Assembly (NCBI GenBank): GCA_948470475.1
Contig: OX419338.1
Span: forward strand, 28,020,717-28,084,716
Length of the DNA stretch: 64,000 nt
Direction of reading: 5' to 3'
Source of the DNA: Galaxea fascicularis
Taxonomy: Eukaryota > Cnidaria > Anthozoa > Scleractinia > Euphylliidae
Shown here one piece after another: positions 43,641 to 55,446 of this stretch. The stretch's first letter is position 1, and each line of letters starts with the position of its first letter. The translations under genes were made by a program, and so were the position numbers. The notes beneath the pieces are model-generated. The model searched no databases, was not told the origin of the DNA, and worked only from the letters and a program-made list of their open reading frames with translations.

Positions 43641-44345
43641 ATGTCTGAAATGCGCAGCCGCTGTATGCGACGCAAAGCATTTCGTTTGGAAGAGAAGGCT
43701 TTCCAGTGTAGGCAGTGTGGCAAATGTTTTGGTCAATCAGGGCACCTGCACAGGCATGAAAAATCACATACCGGAGAAAAGCACTTTATTTGTGGCCAGT
43801 GCAACAAAAGCTTTGGTCGCTCAGACACCCTACAGAGACATATCCGCACTCATACATGGAAAAGACCCTTTTCGTGCAACCAGTGTGGCAAGGGATTTAA
43901 GCAAACGGGAAATCTTCTGAGGCATATGAGGACGCATACTGAAGAGAAGCCTTATGTGTGTCACCTGTGTGAAAAGGGCTTTCATCAGTCTGGAGATCTC
44001 AAGAAGCACATCCTAACACACACAGGGGAAAAACGTTATAAATGCAACCAATGCGATAAACGTTTCAGTCGATCCGAGTCTCTTTACAGACACACCAGAA
44101 TACATACTGGGGAGAAGCCTTATTCGTGCGACCTGTGTGGGAAGTCGTTTGGTAGGTTAGAGGTTCTTCATGGACATAAAAGAACACACACAGGAGAAAG
44201 ACCCTTTCAATGCAAGCTGTGTAACAAGAGATTTAGTCTGCAGGAGAATCTGCACAGGCATAAATGTGTGGAGAAGCCAGTCCGTTCTGAACAGAGTGAT
44301 AATTGCTTCAGTATTTCTGAACTATTAGATCAAATTCAAGAGTGA
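43641..44345 (+). CDS. C2H2 zinc-finger protein, seven fingers
   Basis: 234 codons from the first in-frame ATG (43641). A pyrimidine tract and GTCCTAG place a 3' splice site at 43631-43632, so the coding exon starts nine bases before the ATG and may also be joined to upstream coding sequence. Seven C2H2 fingers run from [19 protein letters not shown] to [19 protein letters not shown], with TGEKP-like linkers; the last finger ends in Cys (CCHC). Helix segments are QSGHLHR, RSDTLQR, QTGNLLR, QSGDLKK, RSESLYR, RLEVLHG and LQENLHR, all plausible DNA-contacting helices. The C-terminal tail is [13 protein letters not shown]. No KRAB, SCAN or BTB domain is present. It is probably a nuclear DNA-binding protein; the target is unknown. 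It is undamaged and paralogous to 8124-9161. Confidence 0.88.
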   Translation: MSEMRSRCMRRKAFRLEEKAFQCRQCGKCFGQSGHLHRHEKSHTGEKHFICGQCNKSFGRSDTLQRHIRTHTWKRPFSCNQCGKGFKQTGNLLRHMRTHTEEKPYVCHLCEKGFHQSGDLKKHILTHTGEKRYKCNQCDKRFSRSESLYRHTRIHTGEKPYSCDLCGKSFGRLEVLHGHKRTHTGERPFQCKLCNKRFSLQENLHRHKCVEKPVRSEQSDNCFSISELLDQIQE

Positions 44346-44685
44346 AACCTTTGACGCTTGTGTCTTCGAATTTTTTACTCGGTGAAATCCTTTAACATAT
44401 TTTGATAGCATTCTCTGATAAATAACTGGCGAGCCGCTATAAATTATTCACAGTTTGATTATATAACAATTGCATTGAACAATAAAAAAAATGCACAAAA
44501 GGGTTACATCAGGGTGGAACTTAATCATCATGATAGGCTATACCCCAAAATATAAATATAAAATATAGAATATAACATCATAATACCTTAAAAAAAACGA
44601 ATCTCGAGGAAGAGTGAAGTTTGCATTCTATTCATCAAGGCTTGCTTTCCCTTGAATAAGAAGCGATCCCTTTCAAGTGTGACAG
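44346..44685. other. 3' flank of the zinc-finger gene
   Basis: AT-rich, with AATAAA at about 44480 in a suitable position for polyadenylation of the zinc-finger transcript. Confidence 0.35.
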
Positions 44686-45294
44686 TCAACATGCTATAAA
44701 GCTATTTTCTGCTACCATCAATCTTTGCCTCGCTGCATGCCTCAACCATCTCTTCCGATCCATCCACTTTTTCTCTTGCCTTCCCGCACGTTCCTTTTCA
44801 CTTCCCTGTCTTTTGCGTTGTAGTCCTCTCCGCTTCTGTTTTAGTCGTTCTGATCTAGTGCTTTCCACTGTCAATTTTGCCCTTTTCCTTTCCTCGTCCA
44901 TTACTTAGCTCTGTTTCCTTCTCTTCCTAATGATTTTCGTAGCAGCTTCTCTGTATACCTACAGGGTCTTATCATAAGCCTCCTCAGCCTCTTCCATTTC
45001 CCCTAGCGCTTCCACTGAAACTGTTTTTCGCTTCAACGTTTAATCTGTCCTCCTCTGTAGTTTGCGTACGTCAAACTTGTCCCTTCCCACTTCAGCTCGT
45101 TGTTCGCCAACGTTAGCCTCATCACGATCCTGACAAGATAGCGGTAGCTGTATGTATCTCCCGCTCCTCTCATTACTTGCGCATCCAGCAGTGATGTTCT
45201 TAACCCCGGTGACCTCCTCATGTATCTCTTTGAACGGGAAAATATTTTCAGTTGTAACTGACCCAAGTTCACACTGCAACCAGGTGGACAGTCA
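44686..45294 (-). pseudogene. Decayed lysine/arginine-rich coiled-coil-like frame, unidentified
   Basis: Starting at ATG 45299 (MSDCPPGCSVNLGQLQLKIF), which is already inside the PLE junction, frames on the minus strand give LKWEGTSLTYANYRGGQIKR. They continue, one base out of phase and with three stops, through KTVSVEALGEMEEAEEAYDK and a strongly basic stretch (KQKRRGLQRKRQGSEKE, RQEKKWMDRKRW) to 44686. The composition is that of a charged helical protein. I do not know the family. A PLE fragment abuts its 5' end. Confidence 0.4.
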
Positions 45295-45560
45295 GACATG
45301 GTTTGATGCTACTCTGGTTTGAAAATTGATGAATGTAACTTAAAAAGTTACAATTCACGACCCAACGTTTCGACACTCCTGTCTAGTGTCTTCATCAGGG
45401 GTGATCTAGTGTTGCAAAAAGGACCCTTTTATACGCTTACTCATTAACGACCTTTTGTTTTGATGAGGTGTAAATAGGTGTCAGGTAAAAGGCCGCCATC
45501 GTCACGGTTTAAAGGAGCGTGGGCGGAGTTGAAGTGCCAAGCTTCCAAACAAAGCCGTTG
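45295..45560 (-). mobile_element. Penelope-like element 3' end, family B
   Basis: 266 bases that are the reverse complement of 55285-55550, the end of the PLE nested in the DIRS element. It contains the last codons of the GIY-YIG region, the hammerhead-like core and the GACATGGTT terminus. The 5' part is missing. Confidence 0.88.
45359..45398 (-). ncRNA. Hammerhead-like core, PLE family B
   Basis: Identical to 55447-55486: CTGATGA, stem II GACACT/AGTGTC, GAAAC, loop GTTGG, GTC. Confidence 0.6.
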
Positions 45561-47589
45561 CAAGTAACGTTTTTCCTTTTATGGCTATTGCCACCAGTAT
45601 TTCATTGCTTTTGTATACTTTAGATTGTGGATTGTATCAAGTCTGTGTAGTGTGTTGGTTTTATGTGTAATCTTCAGGGCTGTCACTATTTTTTGAAGTA
45701 GGTGGAGATATACCAAAAATTAGCCGATGCTCAAGTTGCTGAGGTATAGTCAACATGCTGATTTTATATCAAAGTAGCCGGGAATATACCTCAAAATATG
45801 AGGGGAAAATCCCCGGCCCCCGGCCCTTAATGACAGCCCTGAATCTTGTACCTTCGCGTGTTCTACATGAATGTGTTAAGTTTATCAGTTTTATCAACAC
45901 AAATGTCGGATGTACTTGAAAACTGCGAGGTATTTGAGAAGGCAATGCAGTTATCTGTACACGAACAACGTGATGCCTTAGTGAAATATAGAAAGGAATT
46001 CAGATCTCGTTATGCTAAGTTTGTGTATTTTAACGACAACCGTGAATGCCATGTGCCATCAAGACGTTGTGATCGCGAGCCCAGTAGGATACCAGTGAAA
46101 GAGCTAATATAACAAGTCTGTCACAGAAAAGCAGAAACCTAAGATTGTTTGTGTTCCCACGGTCCTGTCGTTTTTATTTCCGCTGGCACACACTCACACA
46201 GGCAGCCCAATGCCGCTTTAACGAATCGAGTTTGAGTCAAAAAATACATGTATAATTTTATATATTAGGTTGTGCGGAAATCATCCACAACATCTATTTG
46301 CCACTCGAAAAGCCCGAGTGTAGGCCAATACGGCCTCTAGTTTTCTTACCTTTTGTTGTTTTCATGCTGTTTGGACTAAAAAATGCTCGTCTTTTTTCCA
46401 AATGCATATTTTCTATCCAATATTTCCTTTTGGAGCTTAAAACTCTTCGTTTTCGCTGCTGTCGCTCATTTTTTGAGCAAAGAATTTGTTGAAGAATAGC
46501 CAAGCGAAGCCCGGACGGTTTATATCCTCGGCCTCGCTTTGTTGACATTATTGGAAACTCGCAAAGAGTAATCAATAACTCACTGCCAAACGTAAACACG
46601 ATTTTTAACAGCTGCAGCATTGGAAATGCCAGCAATATGTTGTCCCTCCAAAGCAATTCTCGTTGTTAGTTAAAGGCCATGCAGTAAAAACTTCGTCCTT
46701 TGTTCAATGTTTACGGCTGAAAAATGTTTTTCAGAAACCCTGAATCAGAAGTTATCATTAACAGTGATGCCAAAAACAATACCACCCACGATTTGTAGTC
46801 AAGGTTTGTTGTTTGCAATATTTGTAATTGATCGAAGTCAAGGATAAAACCATTCTCAACATCACTAGATAATTACAGTTGATCACCTGAGTTGATTCAT
46901 GGCTAAAATACTTTGCTCGATCAGTCTGTCGCAGCTCTTTTCTCAAGGAAAAGTGAAGTCGATTTCGCTCAACGTTTTTCGATGTTATTGTAAAAAGTAC
47001 ATCAACGGCACTTCCTATCGTCTTTACTGTAATAGACCACAAGAATGACACCATAAAATGTTCAAAACAAGGAGAGCAAAGTACTTTTGTTCTTTTATGG
47101 GCGGTGTCGAAGAGAGCTCACTTTGGGCTTTTATCGCACTTTTGTTGTAAAATATTTTGTTTTGATAGATTAAAATGTCACCGGTACATATCGGTTGTGA
47201 AGTTGGATTTAATAGTGGGACACTAGAACTGTTAACCTAGTTAAGTGATTTTTGCCACTTGTATCGAGATGTAATCAGATGTAATTAAACTGTGATGAAG
47301 AAAAGTTTGTTAATCGTTTTTGCTTATCATAATCATATAGTTCTGTTGCGTTACTGTTATTGACACTTGCGTATATATCATTGGAGCATGCGCGTTGACT
47401 TGAGGAGATCGATTAAACCTGTGAGTCCATTTAAGTGTTTGTTAGATTTATTCCATTCTTGCTCGGTATCCTAACACGACAAGTTCCTGTGGCACAAAGG
47501 CCGATGATATTTCGAAAATCTGCGTTTGTACTTGATTGAATGGTGGCTTTGGCTCTGCAGCAACACAGTAAAAAAAAAAACATATATAT
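45561..47589. other. No confident gene; two weak frames
   Basis: A plus frame 45846-46112 (from MSDVLENCEVFEKAMQLSV) and a minus frame 46294-46545 (MSTKRGRGYKPSGLRLAILQ, basic) look protein-like in composition but have no recognised domain or partners. Confidence 0.3.
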
Positions 47590-47760
47590 ACAAATTTGTA
47601 CATAGCTTTTTTAATTTTTAACTTTTAAACTATCCTGAGGAAGGCCGAAGGCCGAAACGTCGATTAAACGCTGGAACTGTCAAGAGTTTGTCTCTTCGTC
47701 GTTTTATTATACCTATCTACAGATTTACGGAGAGACACGTATCCTCTGGATCCTCTTACT
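47590..47760 (+). mobile_element. Penelope-like terminal fragment, family C
   Basis: The phrase TATCCTGAGGAAGGCCGAAG and its continuation are a PLE end I recognise from many animal genomes. No RT or nuclease codons remain and the limits are approximate. Confidence 0.55.
47635..47661 (+). ncRNA. Hammerhead-like core, PLE family C
   Basis: CTGAGGA (47635-47641), stem II GGCC-GAA-GGCC (43-53), GAAAC, GTC. All core positions fit the hammerhead consensus; helix III is reduced to AC/GU. Confidence 0.5.
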
Positions 47761-49593
47761 GGGAGTTCATCGTTTGGTATAACTGCTTTTATTCTCACTA
47801 TATATATATTTATGTAATCACAATATAGAGAAGTCCTTACTGGAGTCATGGCTCAAGTCCTGTGGCATTGCCATATTAGTTTATCTGTAAATGCAAATAT
47901 TAAGGAAATAACTGTGGAGCTCCGCTTTTAGGCTTGCCTAAATACATATATTAAAATTAATGTGTGGGGTGTAAGATTTCCGTGTAACGCAAAACGTTTA
48001 TTATGCATGCATGTTTCGACTGTATTCTTACGAACATGTTGTGTGAAATAGTATGACGTTGACACATGTGTAATTAATGTTCGTGGTGTAAGATACATTT
48101 ATTTTGCAGGCATGCTTTGATTGTGTTCATATTAAATTGATTTATGAAATGCATGTAGTACATGTATGAGGCTGCTGCTTGCATAACCTTAATAAATGTA
48201 TAGGGTGACATGGAAATCTTACTTCATAATAACCCGTCACTCTTTTGCCTCTTATTTACATATGAGAGCAAAAGTGCCCATTGGGTTATGCCTCGTTGTT
48301 CATTAATGTACAATTTTACCATGTATTTTGCATACGAATGCAAACTGCTCTCTACAACCCTAGAAAGATTTTGGTCTCCTACAAATCCTTATATAATATT
48401 GTTTTCTTCAACTTTTGATAAGGATCAGTTGGCGAATACCTACAGTAGCAACACTTCTAGGAAGAGTGCCCTACAATAATAATCAGTGGCAACTAAGAAA
48501 CAAGCAAAGTTGCAATGTATAGGCAGTGTCTATAAATGTTCACTAACTGGTCCATGTCAAAAGAAGAAAAAAAGGGGGGGATTATACAGATTGTAAGCCA
48601 ATGTACATGTACTTAGCACAAGTTTTGTGTTAATGTCTCAAGACCACATCAGTAATGACAAAGTTGACATACCTGTACAATTATTTAATTGAGGGCAATC
48701 TTTAATAAACTATTTTCACATGTTTTTTTGACCATTTAACATGCCACAGCCTGTCATAAATTCACCATGCAGTATTGTCTACCTCAGTGTTGATTATCTT
48801 TCAGCCAGGTTGAAGTTGGCTTTGTTTTCCCACAAACATCATTCTATTTACCTGTTAATATGATTAAAAAGTTTGGGATGTAGAAGATGAAGATATTGAC
48901 TCTGATTTTTCAAGTTTTCACAAGCATCCTCCTTCTCCTCTTGTAGCAACTTGGTACAGTGTAATATGGTGAAATAAAATGTCAGCTGACTGATGGGCCT
49001 TTGCTCAGTAGTTTTTGTTTGTTTGGTGCAAGGTAGGGGTACATAAATTTTGAGAGGCAGTTTAAATATATTAGTCTGTCCACATTATTTCATTTTCTCA
49101 AACGATCATAGAGGCTGGTCCCTTCTTACTTGTGAAATACAGTGCAGTGATTTTATGAGCATGGACACAAGTGTCACTCTGCACTGACCACCCTTCTGTT
49201 TTTAAAAATATCATGGCTGTGAGCAGACAACACTGGAAGCTCCCATAGACAGACTCCTGTTGTAAAACTAATATTGATTGCAGATTGCACTGTGATCACT
49301 TGCAGGAATAAATCTTGTCTGAGTGAATTCCTAATGGAGTTTTGGCAGTTGCAGAGATTGAGGTTGCTATTGTGTATTTCCTTGAAGAGGCCCTTGGAGA
49401 CGTAAATATTATTATGTTTTTATTTTTGGCCAAAAGGGTGGGCACTTGTTCAACAAAGGGCACTTTATCAAGGTGAATGGAAACATTCCCAGTGAGGTGA
49501 AGGTCAGAAAAAAGTCCCTTCAACGTGGGAGGTAACTAAATGTTTCTTGGTCCTAGCAAATGTAGAAATGAAAAGCTCAGACTGTTTAATTGA
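47761..49593. other. No gene seen
   Basis: AT-rich, without a supported frame, RNA gene or delimited repeat. Confidence 0.4.
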
Positions 49594-49600
49594 ATTGAAC

Positions 49601-50137
49601 ATGCCATTTCCGAATTACCTCAGGCTGTAGTAAACGAATATCCAATTGACCTTTTATCCGGTTACGCCACGATCAAATACGCTCCACAGATTGGTGTCAT
49701 GTTTATTTTAAGCTTAATGTGAAGGTTTGCTACAATAATTAATTTAAATCAGCTTAGAACACGAACAAGACAAACTAGGGATAAATAACAAACAAGGAAT
49801 TTAAGTACAAGAATCGTTACTTACATCTGGTGACGGTGAAGGCTAAATTATCGATGAAATCCAGTGATTAGAAAGTTCAATCTCGCTATTTCGTTCGAAG
49901 CTTTGTCAATCGTTCTCAAGTCTCAAATTACTAAGTTCACTGTATAAGCCTCGGATTACAAATCTAATAATTATTAACTTTGAATGGTAACGCAATAGTC
50001 ATATGTAACTGTTCTCCACACAGGCCCCTTTTTCAAAGCGAGTCTTGGTGCTTATCCGTTCATATGCAAATCAGTTTTCATTCACATGAAAATTAGTTTA
50101 ATTTACGTGTGAATGAAAATTGATTTGCATATGAAAG

Positions 50138-50171
<34 letters not shown>

Positions 50172-50193
50172 TGAGGTAATTCGGAAATGGCCT
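49601..50193. mobile_element. 593-bp MITE with 7-bp target-site duplication
   Basis: Terminal inverted repeats GCCATTTCCGAATTACCTCA (from 49603, 23 perfect bases) are mirrored at 50169-50191, with ATTGAAC directly repeated at 49594-49600 and 50194-50200. The right part (about 50026-50172) is a separate hairpin with arms CTTTTTCAAAGCGAGTCTTG and CAAGACTCGCTTTGAAAAAG. A 7- or 8-bp duplication would suit a hAT-like origin. No coding region. Confidence 0.8.
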
Positions 50194-50200
50194 ATTGAAC

Positions 50201-50749
50201 CTCCTCTTACAGAAACCTCCAAGTTACAAGAATAGCAACTTGTATTACAGTAAGTGGCGACCCTCATGCAGGGAAGGTTGACTAGTGTCCATTCGGCACA
50301 GATCTTGACATGTTGGAAAGCAGATTTCCCCCCCCCCCTCCCTTAAGTTCAAATTCAGTAAGGATGTTACATGCAAAAAGAGCTGACTAAAACTGAAGAT
50401 GAGTCTGTTTAACACAGGGTTCTAGCCCTCACAAATGGCATATAGAAATTTTGATCAGTATTATTAATCTTCTGCATACAAGTCACAATTCAAATTTGGC
50501 TAAATGTGAAGTCTTATGGTTTGTAGTAGTCTTCACCAATGAAATTTCTGGCGATTGGGTCGCTACGAATTAGCCTGAAATTCAATATTTCTGCGGCACG
50601 AGAGCAACAGGCCGTGGGCCTGGGTCCTTTAATGTAGTTGCATCATGGGTAATGGCGTGTGAGTATTTCAGTTTGGGTTTGTACGTGGGCAATCATTCTA
50701 GGCCAACACCACTAGCTGTAATTTCTTTGGTTAATTTTGCTCTTCTACC
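50201..50749. other. Flank or 5' leader of the DIRS-like element
   Basis: No gene. The 5' terminal repeat of the DIRS element should start here but I could not match it to the 3' side. Confidence 0.35.
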
Positions 50750-51457
50750 ATGGAGCGGTCTGAAGTTCTAAATATCGTGGATACGGCGATCGCCAAGAAC
50801 AACGACAGTCTTGTGGACTCGATGAAACGTATTCTAAATGAGTCTTTATCCGATATCAAGAGAGCTAATTCTAAGTCTGCTGACTCCCATCTCAGGGAAA
50901 TAAAGAAACTGAAGTTTGAGGAGCCACGGCGTTTTAAAAAGAAGGCGAACGAGGACCAGTACAGATTTAACTCGAAGCTGAGTGACGTGATCACCGAGGC
51001 GAAGTCGTCGTGCTCTTCTCAGCAGCTTGACAAGGTCAAAGAATCATTAGATAAAGGTGAGAGTTTGCTTGCCGAGAGGCAAAAACATACTCTGTTAGCC
51101 GATAAATCAGAATTTGGATGGATGATCATTCAGGAGTACAAAAAGAACGACCTCGCTGATGACTCAGACGACGAAAAGAAGATTATCAGGGCCGAGGCGA
51201 GAGAGAGATGGCAAGCCAAGCAGAATGCTGAGAAACTCAAATCAAGAATTGCTCCTGTCAGACGGGACTTTCCTAAAAGTCTACCAATCCCGAACAATTC
51301 CACTACAGATTCCGGTTTAGCATTGAGACCTATTCCAACGTTGGACGGGCCGTTGAGGAGTCAAATCAAGCCAGGTACATGCTTTGCACGCAACAAACCG
51401 GGTCACTGGAAGGCGCAATGTCCACTGTTAACTTCCAGGCCACGCGCAGGACAATGA
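50750..51457 (+). pseudogene. DIRS Gag-like protein
   Basis: 235 codons, charged, with a predicted coiled-coil-like start (MERSEVLNIVDTAIAKNNDS). It ends with a zinc-knuckle relic, CFARNKPGHWKAQC, where the second cysteine position has become Arg. The TGA that ends it is in the same frame as the following RT frame; since it reads CAATGACTA, a CGA-to-TGA change is a likely origin, but a programmed stop cannot be excluded. Confidence 0.7.
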
Positions 51458-53014
51458 CTAGCCGACCGCGAGGATGGACAAGATCAAGGTGTAGTTGTTT
51501 CTAATGTTGTTGCAAATTCTTTGAGTGCCGATTTTGAGAATGATGTTCTCGATTTAGATTCTTCGTCTGTCGCAATTCTCAAGTCTTTAACCCATTGTGA
51601 GTTTGTTTCGGGTCAGGATAAAGTTTGTTCAGTCCGTAGTAATTTAGCTAAGTGTTATCAGGAATGGGTGAATATTGGTGCGGCAGGTTTCATTTTAAGT
51701 GTCATTCGCGATGGGTGCAAAATTCCACTCATTGTTTTTCCGCCTCCTAAGATTAGTCCTAACAATGGTTCAGCGCTAGAGGAGAGAGAGTTTGTTTCCG
51801 AGGCAATTTTTAATCTTAGTAGGACCAAATGTTTGGAGGTTTTGGATCACCCACCTGCCATAGTTAATCCCCTTTCAGTTTCTATTCAGTCTTCAGGCAA
51901 GAAGAGACTAATTTTACATTTGAGACATATCAACTTGTACATTTTCAAACACAAGTTCAAGTGTAAAGATCTGTCAATAGCCCTTAAAGTTATTTCTAAA
52001 GGTTATTATTTATTCAAATTTGATCTCAAATCCGGGTATCACCACGTGGAAATTTTTCCTGACCACAGAAAATTTCTGGCCTTCGCCTGGGATTTTGGCG
52101 ACGGGGTCCTAAAATATTTTCAATTCGCGGTTTTGCCGTTTGGTTTGTCGTCTGCTCTGTATTTGTTTACAAAGTTGTTGAAGCTTCTAGTAACCTCGTG
52201 GAGATGTAGAGGCATTTCTTGACGATGGTCTAGGAGGTGGCGCGAACAAAATTCAAGCAAAGATCAATAGTTTGACGGTTAATGCAGATTTGCTTAAGTT
52301 GGGTTTCGTTGTTAATGAAGACAAGTCCCTTTGGGAACCAGTTCAGAATATCATCTGGCTGGGTACTGTGTTGGACACTAATCAAGGCTTTATTTCTTTC
52401 ACCGAACATAGAATAACGAAGTTAAAGAGCAGTATTGTTCCTGTTCTCAAGGGAGGTTGTAGCACTGTAAATGCGAGAACTTTAGCCGCTGTTGTAGGCC
52501 AGATTATATCATTAACACCTTGTATAGGTGATGTAACTAGGATCATGACAAGGTCATTGTATGCTGTTGTAAATGCAAAAGTGTCTTGGAATTCTACCGT
52601 TGAATTGTCCAAGGAAGCTTATACAGAGTTAGTGTTTTGGAATCAAAATGTGGATTCCCTTAATTGTCGTTCTCCCTGGTTGCTTCCGTGTATACCGGCA
52701 AAATTTGTTTACTCTGACGCGTCAGATCATGCTTGTGGACCCTTGATCCAGAATGAAGGTAAAGTTTTTCACCAAAATTGATCATCTGCCGAAAACACGA
52801 AAAGCTCTACGTGGAGGGAGCTAAAGACTGTAGAATTAGCTTTGAATTTTTTTGCTCCTAGTCTCCGCGGTACGCAGATTGCATGGTTTACCGACAGCAC
52901 AAACGTTGTTAGTATAGTTCATTCTGGTAGCAAGGTTCCTGAACTTCAGGACTTAGCTCTTCGCATATTTCATGTTTGCGTTAGTTTTGGAATTTCACCT
53001 GAGATGAAGTGGAT
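51458..53014 (+). pseudogene. DIRS reverse transcriptase and RNase H (first part)
   Basis: RT motifs are KKRLILHLRHINLYI, LFKFDLKSGYHHVEI and FAVLPFGLSSALYLFTKLL. Then the frame breaks at about 52222, where the catalytic segment survives only as FLDDGLGG in another frame with codons missing before it. RNase H motifs FVYSDASDHACGPL, the Glu in STWRELKTVELAL and FTDSTN follow, with an in-frame TGA at 52779. The domain is cut at the codons for EMKWI by the PLE and resumes at 55551. Confidence 0.85.
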
Positions 53015-53025
53015 ACATACCTTAT

Positions 53026-53460
53026 TTGCGAGAAAAATATGGTCAAACTGTTGTTAAAAGGGTCCACCGACTTGCTAACATCAGAGTCCGTATTGCCAAG
53101 TATCGCAGTCATTTGTTTTTCAACCACGGGTGCAAGGAAAATAAAGTGCTTCCACCGAGTTTGAGATTCCGGCCTCCTATACGGAGTGTCAAGGGATACA
53201 AGCTCATGGAAAACACTGGTTTTTCTTTCCTGAGGTTGCGGATTGACCAATGTCACCACTTTATACAGAGTTTAAGTTCCTTGTTCTCTCGTTCACTCAG
53301 TGAACTCTCTGCATTGATTGACCACTCCGAAATCACTTGGGTCGAGGAGTTTTGTTGTTCAAAAGAGCAACAGACGTCTATCAAACGGAGAGAGAGACAT
53401 GACAAAAACTCCGCCTTCTGTTCAGTAAGAAGTCTCCTGATAACTCAGGTTCGACTCTGA
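53026..53460 (+). pseudogene. N-terminal region of the Penelope-like protein
   Basis: The frame reads VVKRVHRLANIRVRIAKYRS and LRFRPPIRSVKGYKLMENTG and continues, after a shift near 53400, as DKWVLNLSSKELSALERSGL. The latter is the typical lead-in to Penelope RT. The first part is not similar to anything I can name. Confidence 0.6.
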
Positions 53461-53474
53461 AAGATAAATGGGTC

Positions 53475-54818
53475 TTGAACCTTTCTTCTAAGGAGTTATC
53501 TGCGTTGGAACGGAGTGGTTTGGAAAAAGGCCTTAAGTTTGCTGTTGCTCCCAGCAAAATACCAACTGCTGAGATCGTCGCTGCCGTCGAGGAAGGTATT
53601 TCTCGACTCAACGTCGATCAAAAGCATTTGATAAGAGCTGAAGTTAGTAGCATTCTTAGGCGCGCCAAGCCGCCTCCCAAAAACATCAGCAATGATGTTT
53701 TCAAGGCGCTCCTAGCTCTTAAGAAAGATCCGGATAGGCTTGTTTTATCTGCTGACAAGGGCAATTGTGTCGTGGTTATGGATAAACAACAATACGATGA
53801 AAAGGCCTCCTCTCTGCTGAGTGACAGGAATACGTATTCTATCTTAAAATCTGATCCTACCAGCAAGACTCAGAGAAAGCTCAACAAGATGTTACTTGAT
53901 TTGAAAAAAGCTGGAAAGATTAGTGAGTCTACGTACAAAATGTTATACAGTAGTGACGGTCTGTGTCCTCGTTTTTATGGCTTGCCTAAAATCCATAAGA
54001 CGGGAATTCCTTTGAGACCCATTGTCTCTTTTGTTAATTCTCCGACTTATGCGGTTTCGAGTTATCTCGCGAAAATCTTGTCACCTGTTGTTGGGAATAC
54101 TGATTACACTGTCAAAAATTCCTGTGACTTTGCGGATTTTATAAGAGGTAAAACTCTTGACGCAGGAAACGAGTTGGTTTCATTCGACCTTGTTTCCCTC
54201 TTCACCAAAATTCCGGTTGATCTTGCCATCAATGTTGCTGAAAAAAGACTCAAACAAGACGCTTCATTGGGACAAAGAACTTCTTTGCCCGTGGAGGATC
54301 TCATAGATCTGCTGTCTTTTTGTCTCAACACCACTCAGTTCACATACAATGGCACATACTACCAACAGGTTTTTGGTACGGCTATGGGTTCTCCCGTTTC
54401 CGCTGTCATTGCCAACATGGTAATGGAAGATGTGGAACAAAGGGCTCTGGCTTCCTCACCGGTCCAGCCTTTGTTTTGGAAACGATATGTCGACGATGTT
54501 ATCTCTGCGGTATCCGGAAATGAAGCGGAGAGCCTTCTTTCACATTTAAATTCAGTTGAGCCGTCTATCCAGTTCACCATTGAGCGTGAGAATGATAGAC
54601 GTTTGTCTTTTCTCGATTTGAATGTCTATAGGGCGCACCGGGGAAATTTAGAGACAAGTGTTTATCGCAAACCCACGCATACCGACAAATATTTCGCATT
54701 TGACTCCCACCACCCCATCTGCCACAAAAAATCCGTAACCAGAACTTTGCTCACGAGGGCTGATTGTTTGTCATCTTCATGTGATTCTAGGACCAAAGAG
54801 CGAAAATATGTTTTTTGA
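53475..54818 (+). pseudogene. Penelope-like reverse transcriptase
   Basis: About 447 codons with the full set of Penelope RT signatures: VLSADKGNCVVVMDK, PRFYGLPKIHKTGIPLRPIV, FDLVSLFTKIPVDLA, FGTAMGSPVSAVIANMVME, the catalytic FWKRYVDDVISAV, LSFLDLNVYR and YRKPTHTDKY. It primes at nicked DNA. The RT domain itself is intact; the frame is lost at about 54800, shortly after it, and continues one base out of phase. Confidence 0.92.
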
Positions 54819-55400
54819 CGTCCTAAAGGTCAATGGCTACCCAAAAACTTTCCTCCGTAACTGCTTAAAACCAGTTACTCCTTCTCTTAACACCTACGGG
54901 GACGAGGTTTCGGCTACAGGTTTTGCCGTCATCCCGTACATCCGCGGTGTTACAGAACCCATTAAGAGAGTGTTGTCTAGCCACAATGTTAAAGTTGCAC
55001 AAAAACCTTTTCAGACGTTGAGTCATATTTTTTGCCAAACCTAAGGATCCTGTGTTGAAAGAACAACGAACTGACGCTGTTTATTCTATTCCATGCAATG
55101 ACTGTGATCATGAGTACATCGGACAGACCAAGCGTCAGCTTGGCACGAGAGAGCAAAAGAGCATCAAAAAGCAGTTTTTCTTTGCAAAAAGGAAAATTCC
55201 GCTTTGTCGGAACATGCTTGCCAAACCAACCATACAATAGCGTGGGATAATTCCAAAATTATCACCACCAACCGACGGTACCATCAACGGCTTTGTTTGG
55301 AAGCTTGGCACTTCAACTCCGCCCACGCTCCTTTAAACCGTGACGATGGCGGCCTTTTACCTGACACCTATTTACACCTCATCAAAACAAAAGGTCGTTA
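54781..55400 (+). pseudogene. Penelope-like C-terminus with GIY-YIG endonuclease
   Basis: After the frameshift: FDVLKVNGYPKTFLRNC, FAVIPYIRGVTEPIKRVL; then another shift and VYSIPCNDCDHEYIGQTKRQ, the GIY-YIG core with a zinc-finger-like CNDC in front, as usual for these elements. A third shift leads to LSEHACQTNHTIAWDNSKII and LCLEAWHFNSAHAPLNRD, ending at TAA 55399-55401. Three frames are therefore needed to read it. Confidence 0.88.
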
Positions 55401-55446
55401 ATGAGTAAGCGTATAAAAGGGTCCTTTTTGCAACACTAGATCACCC

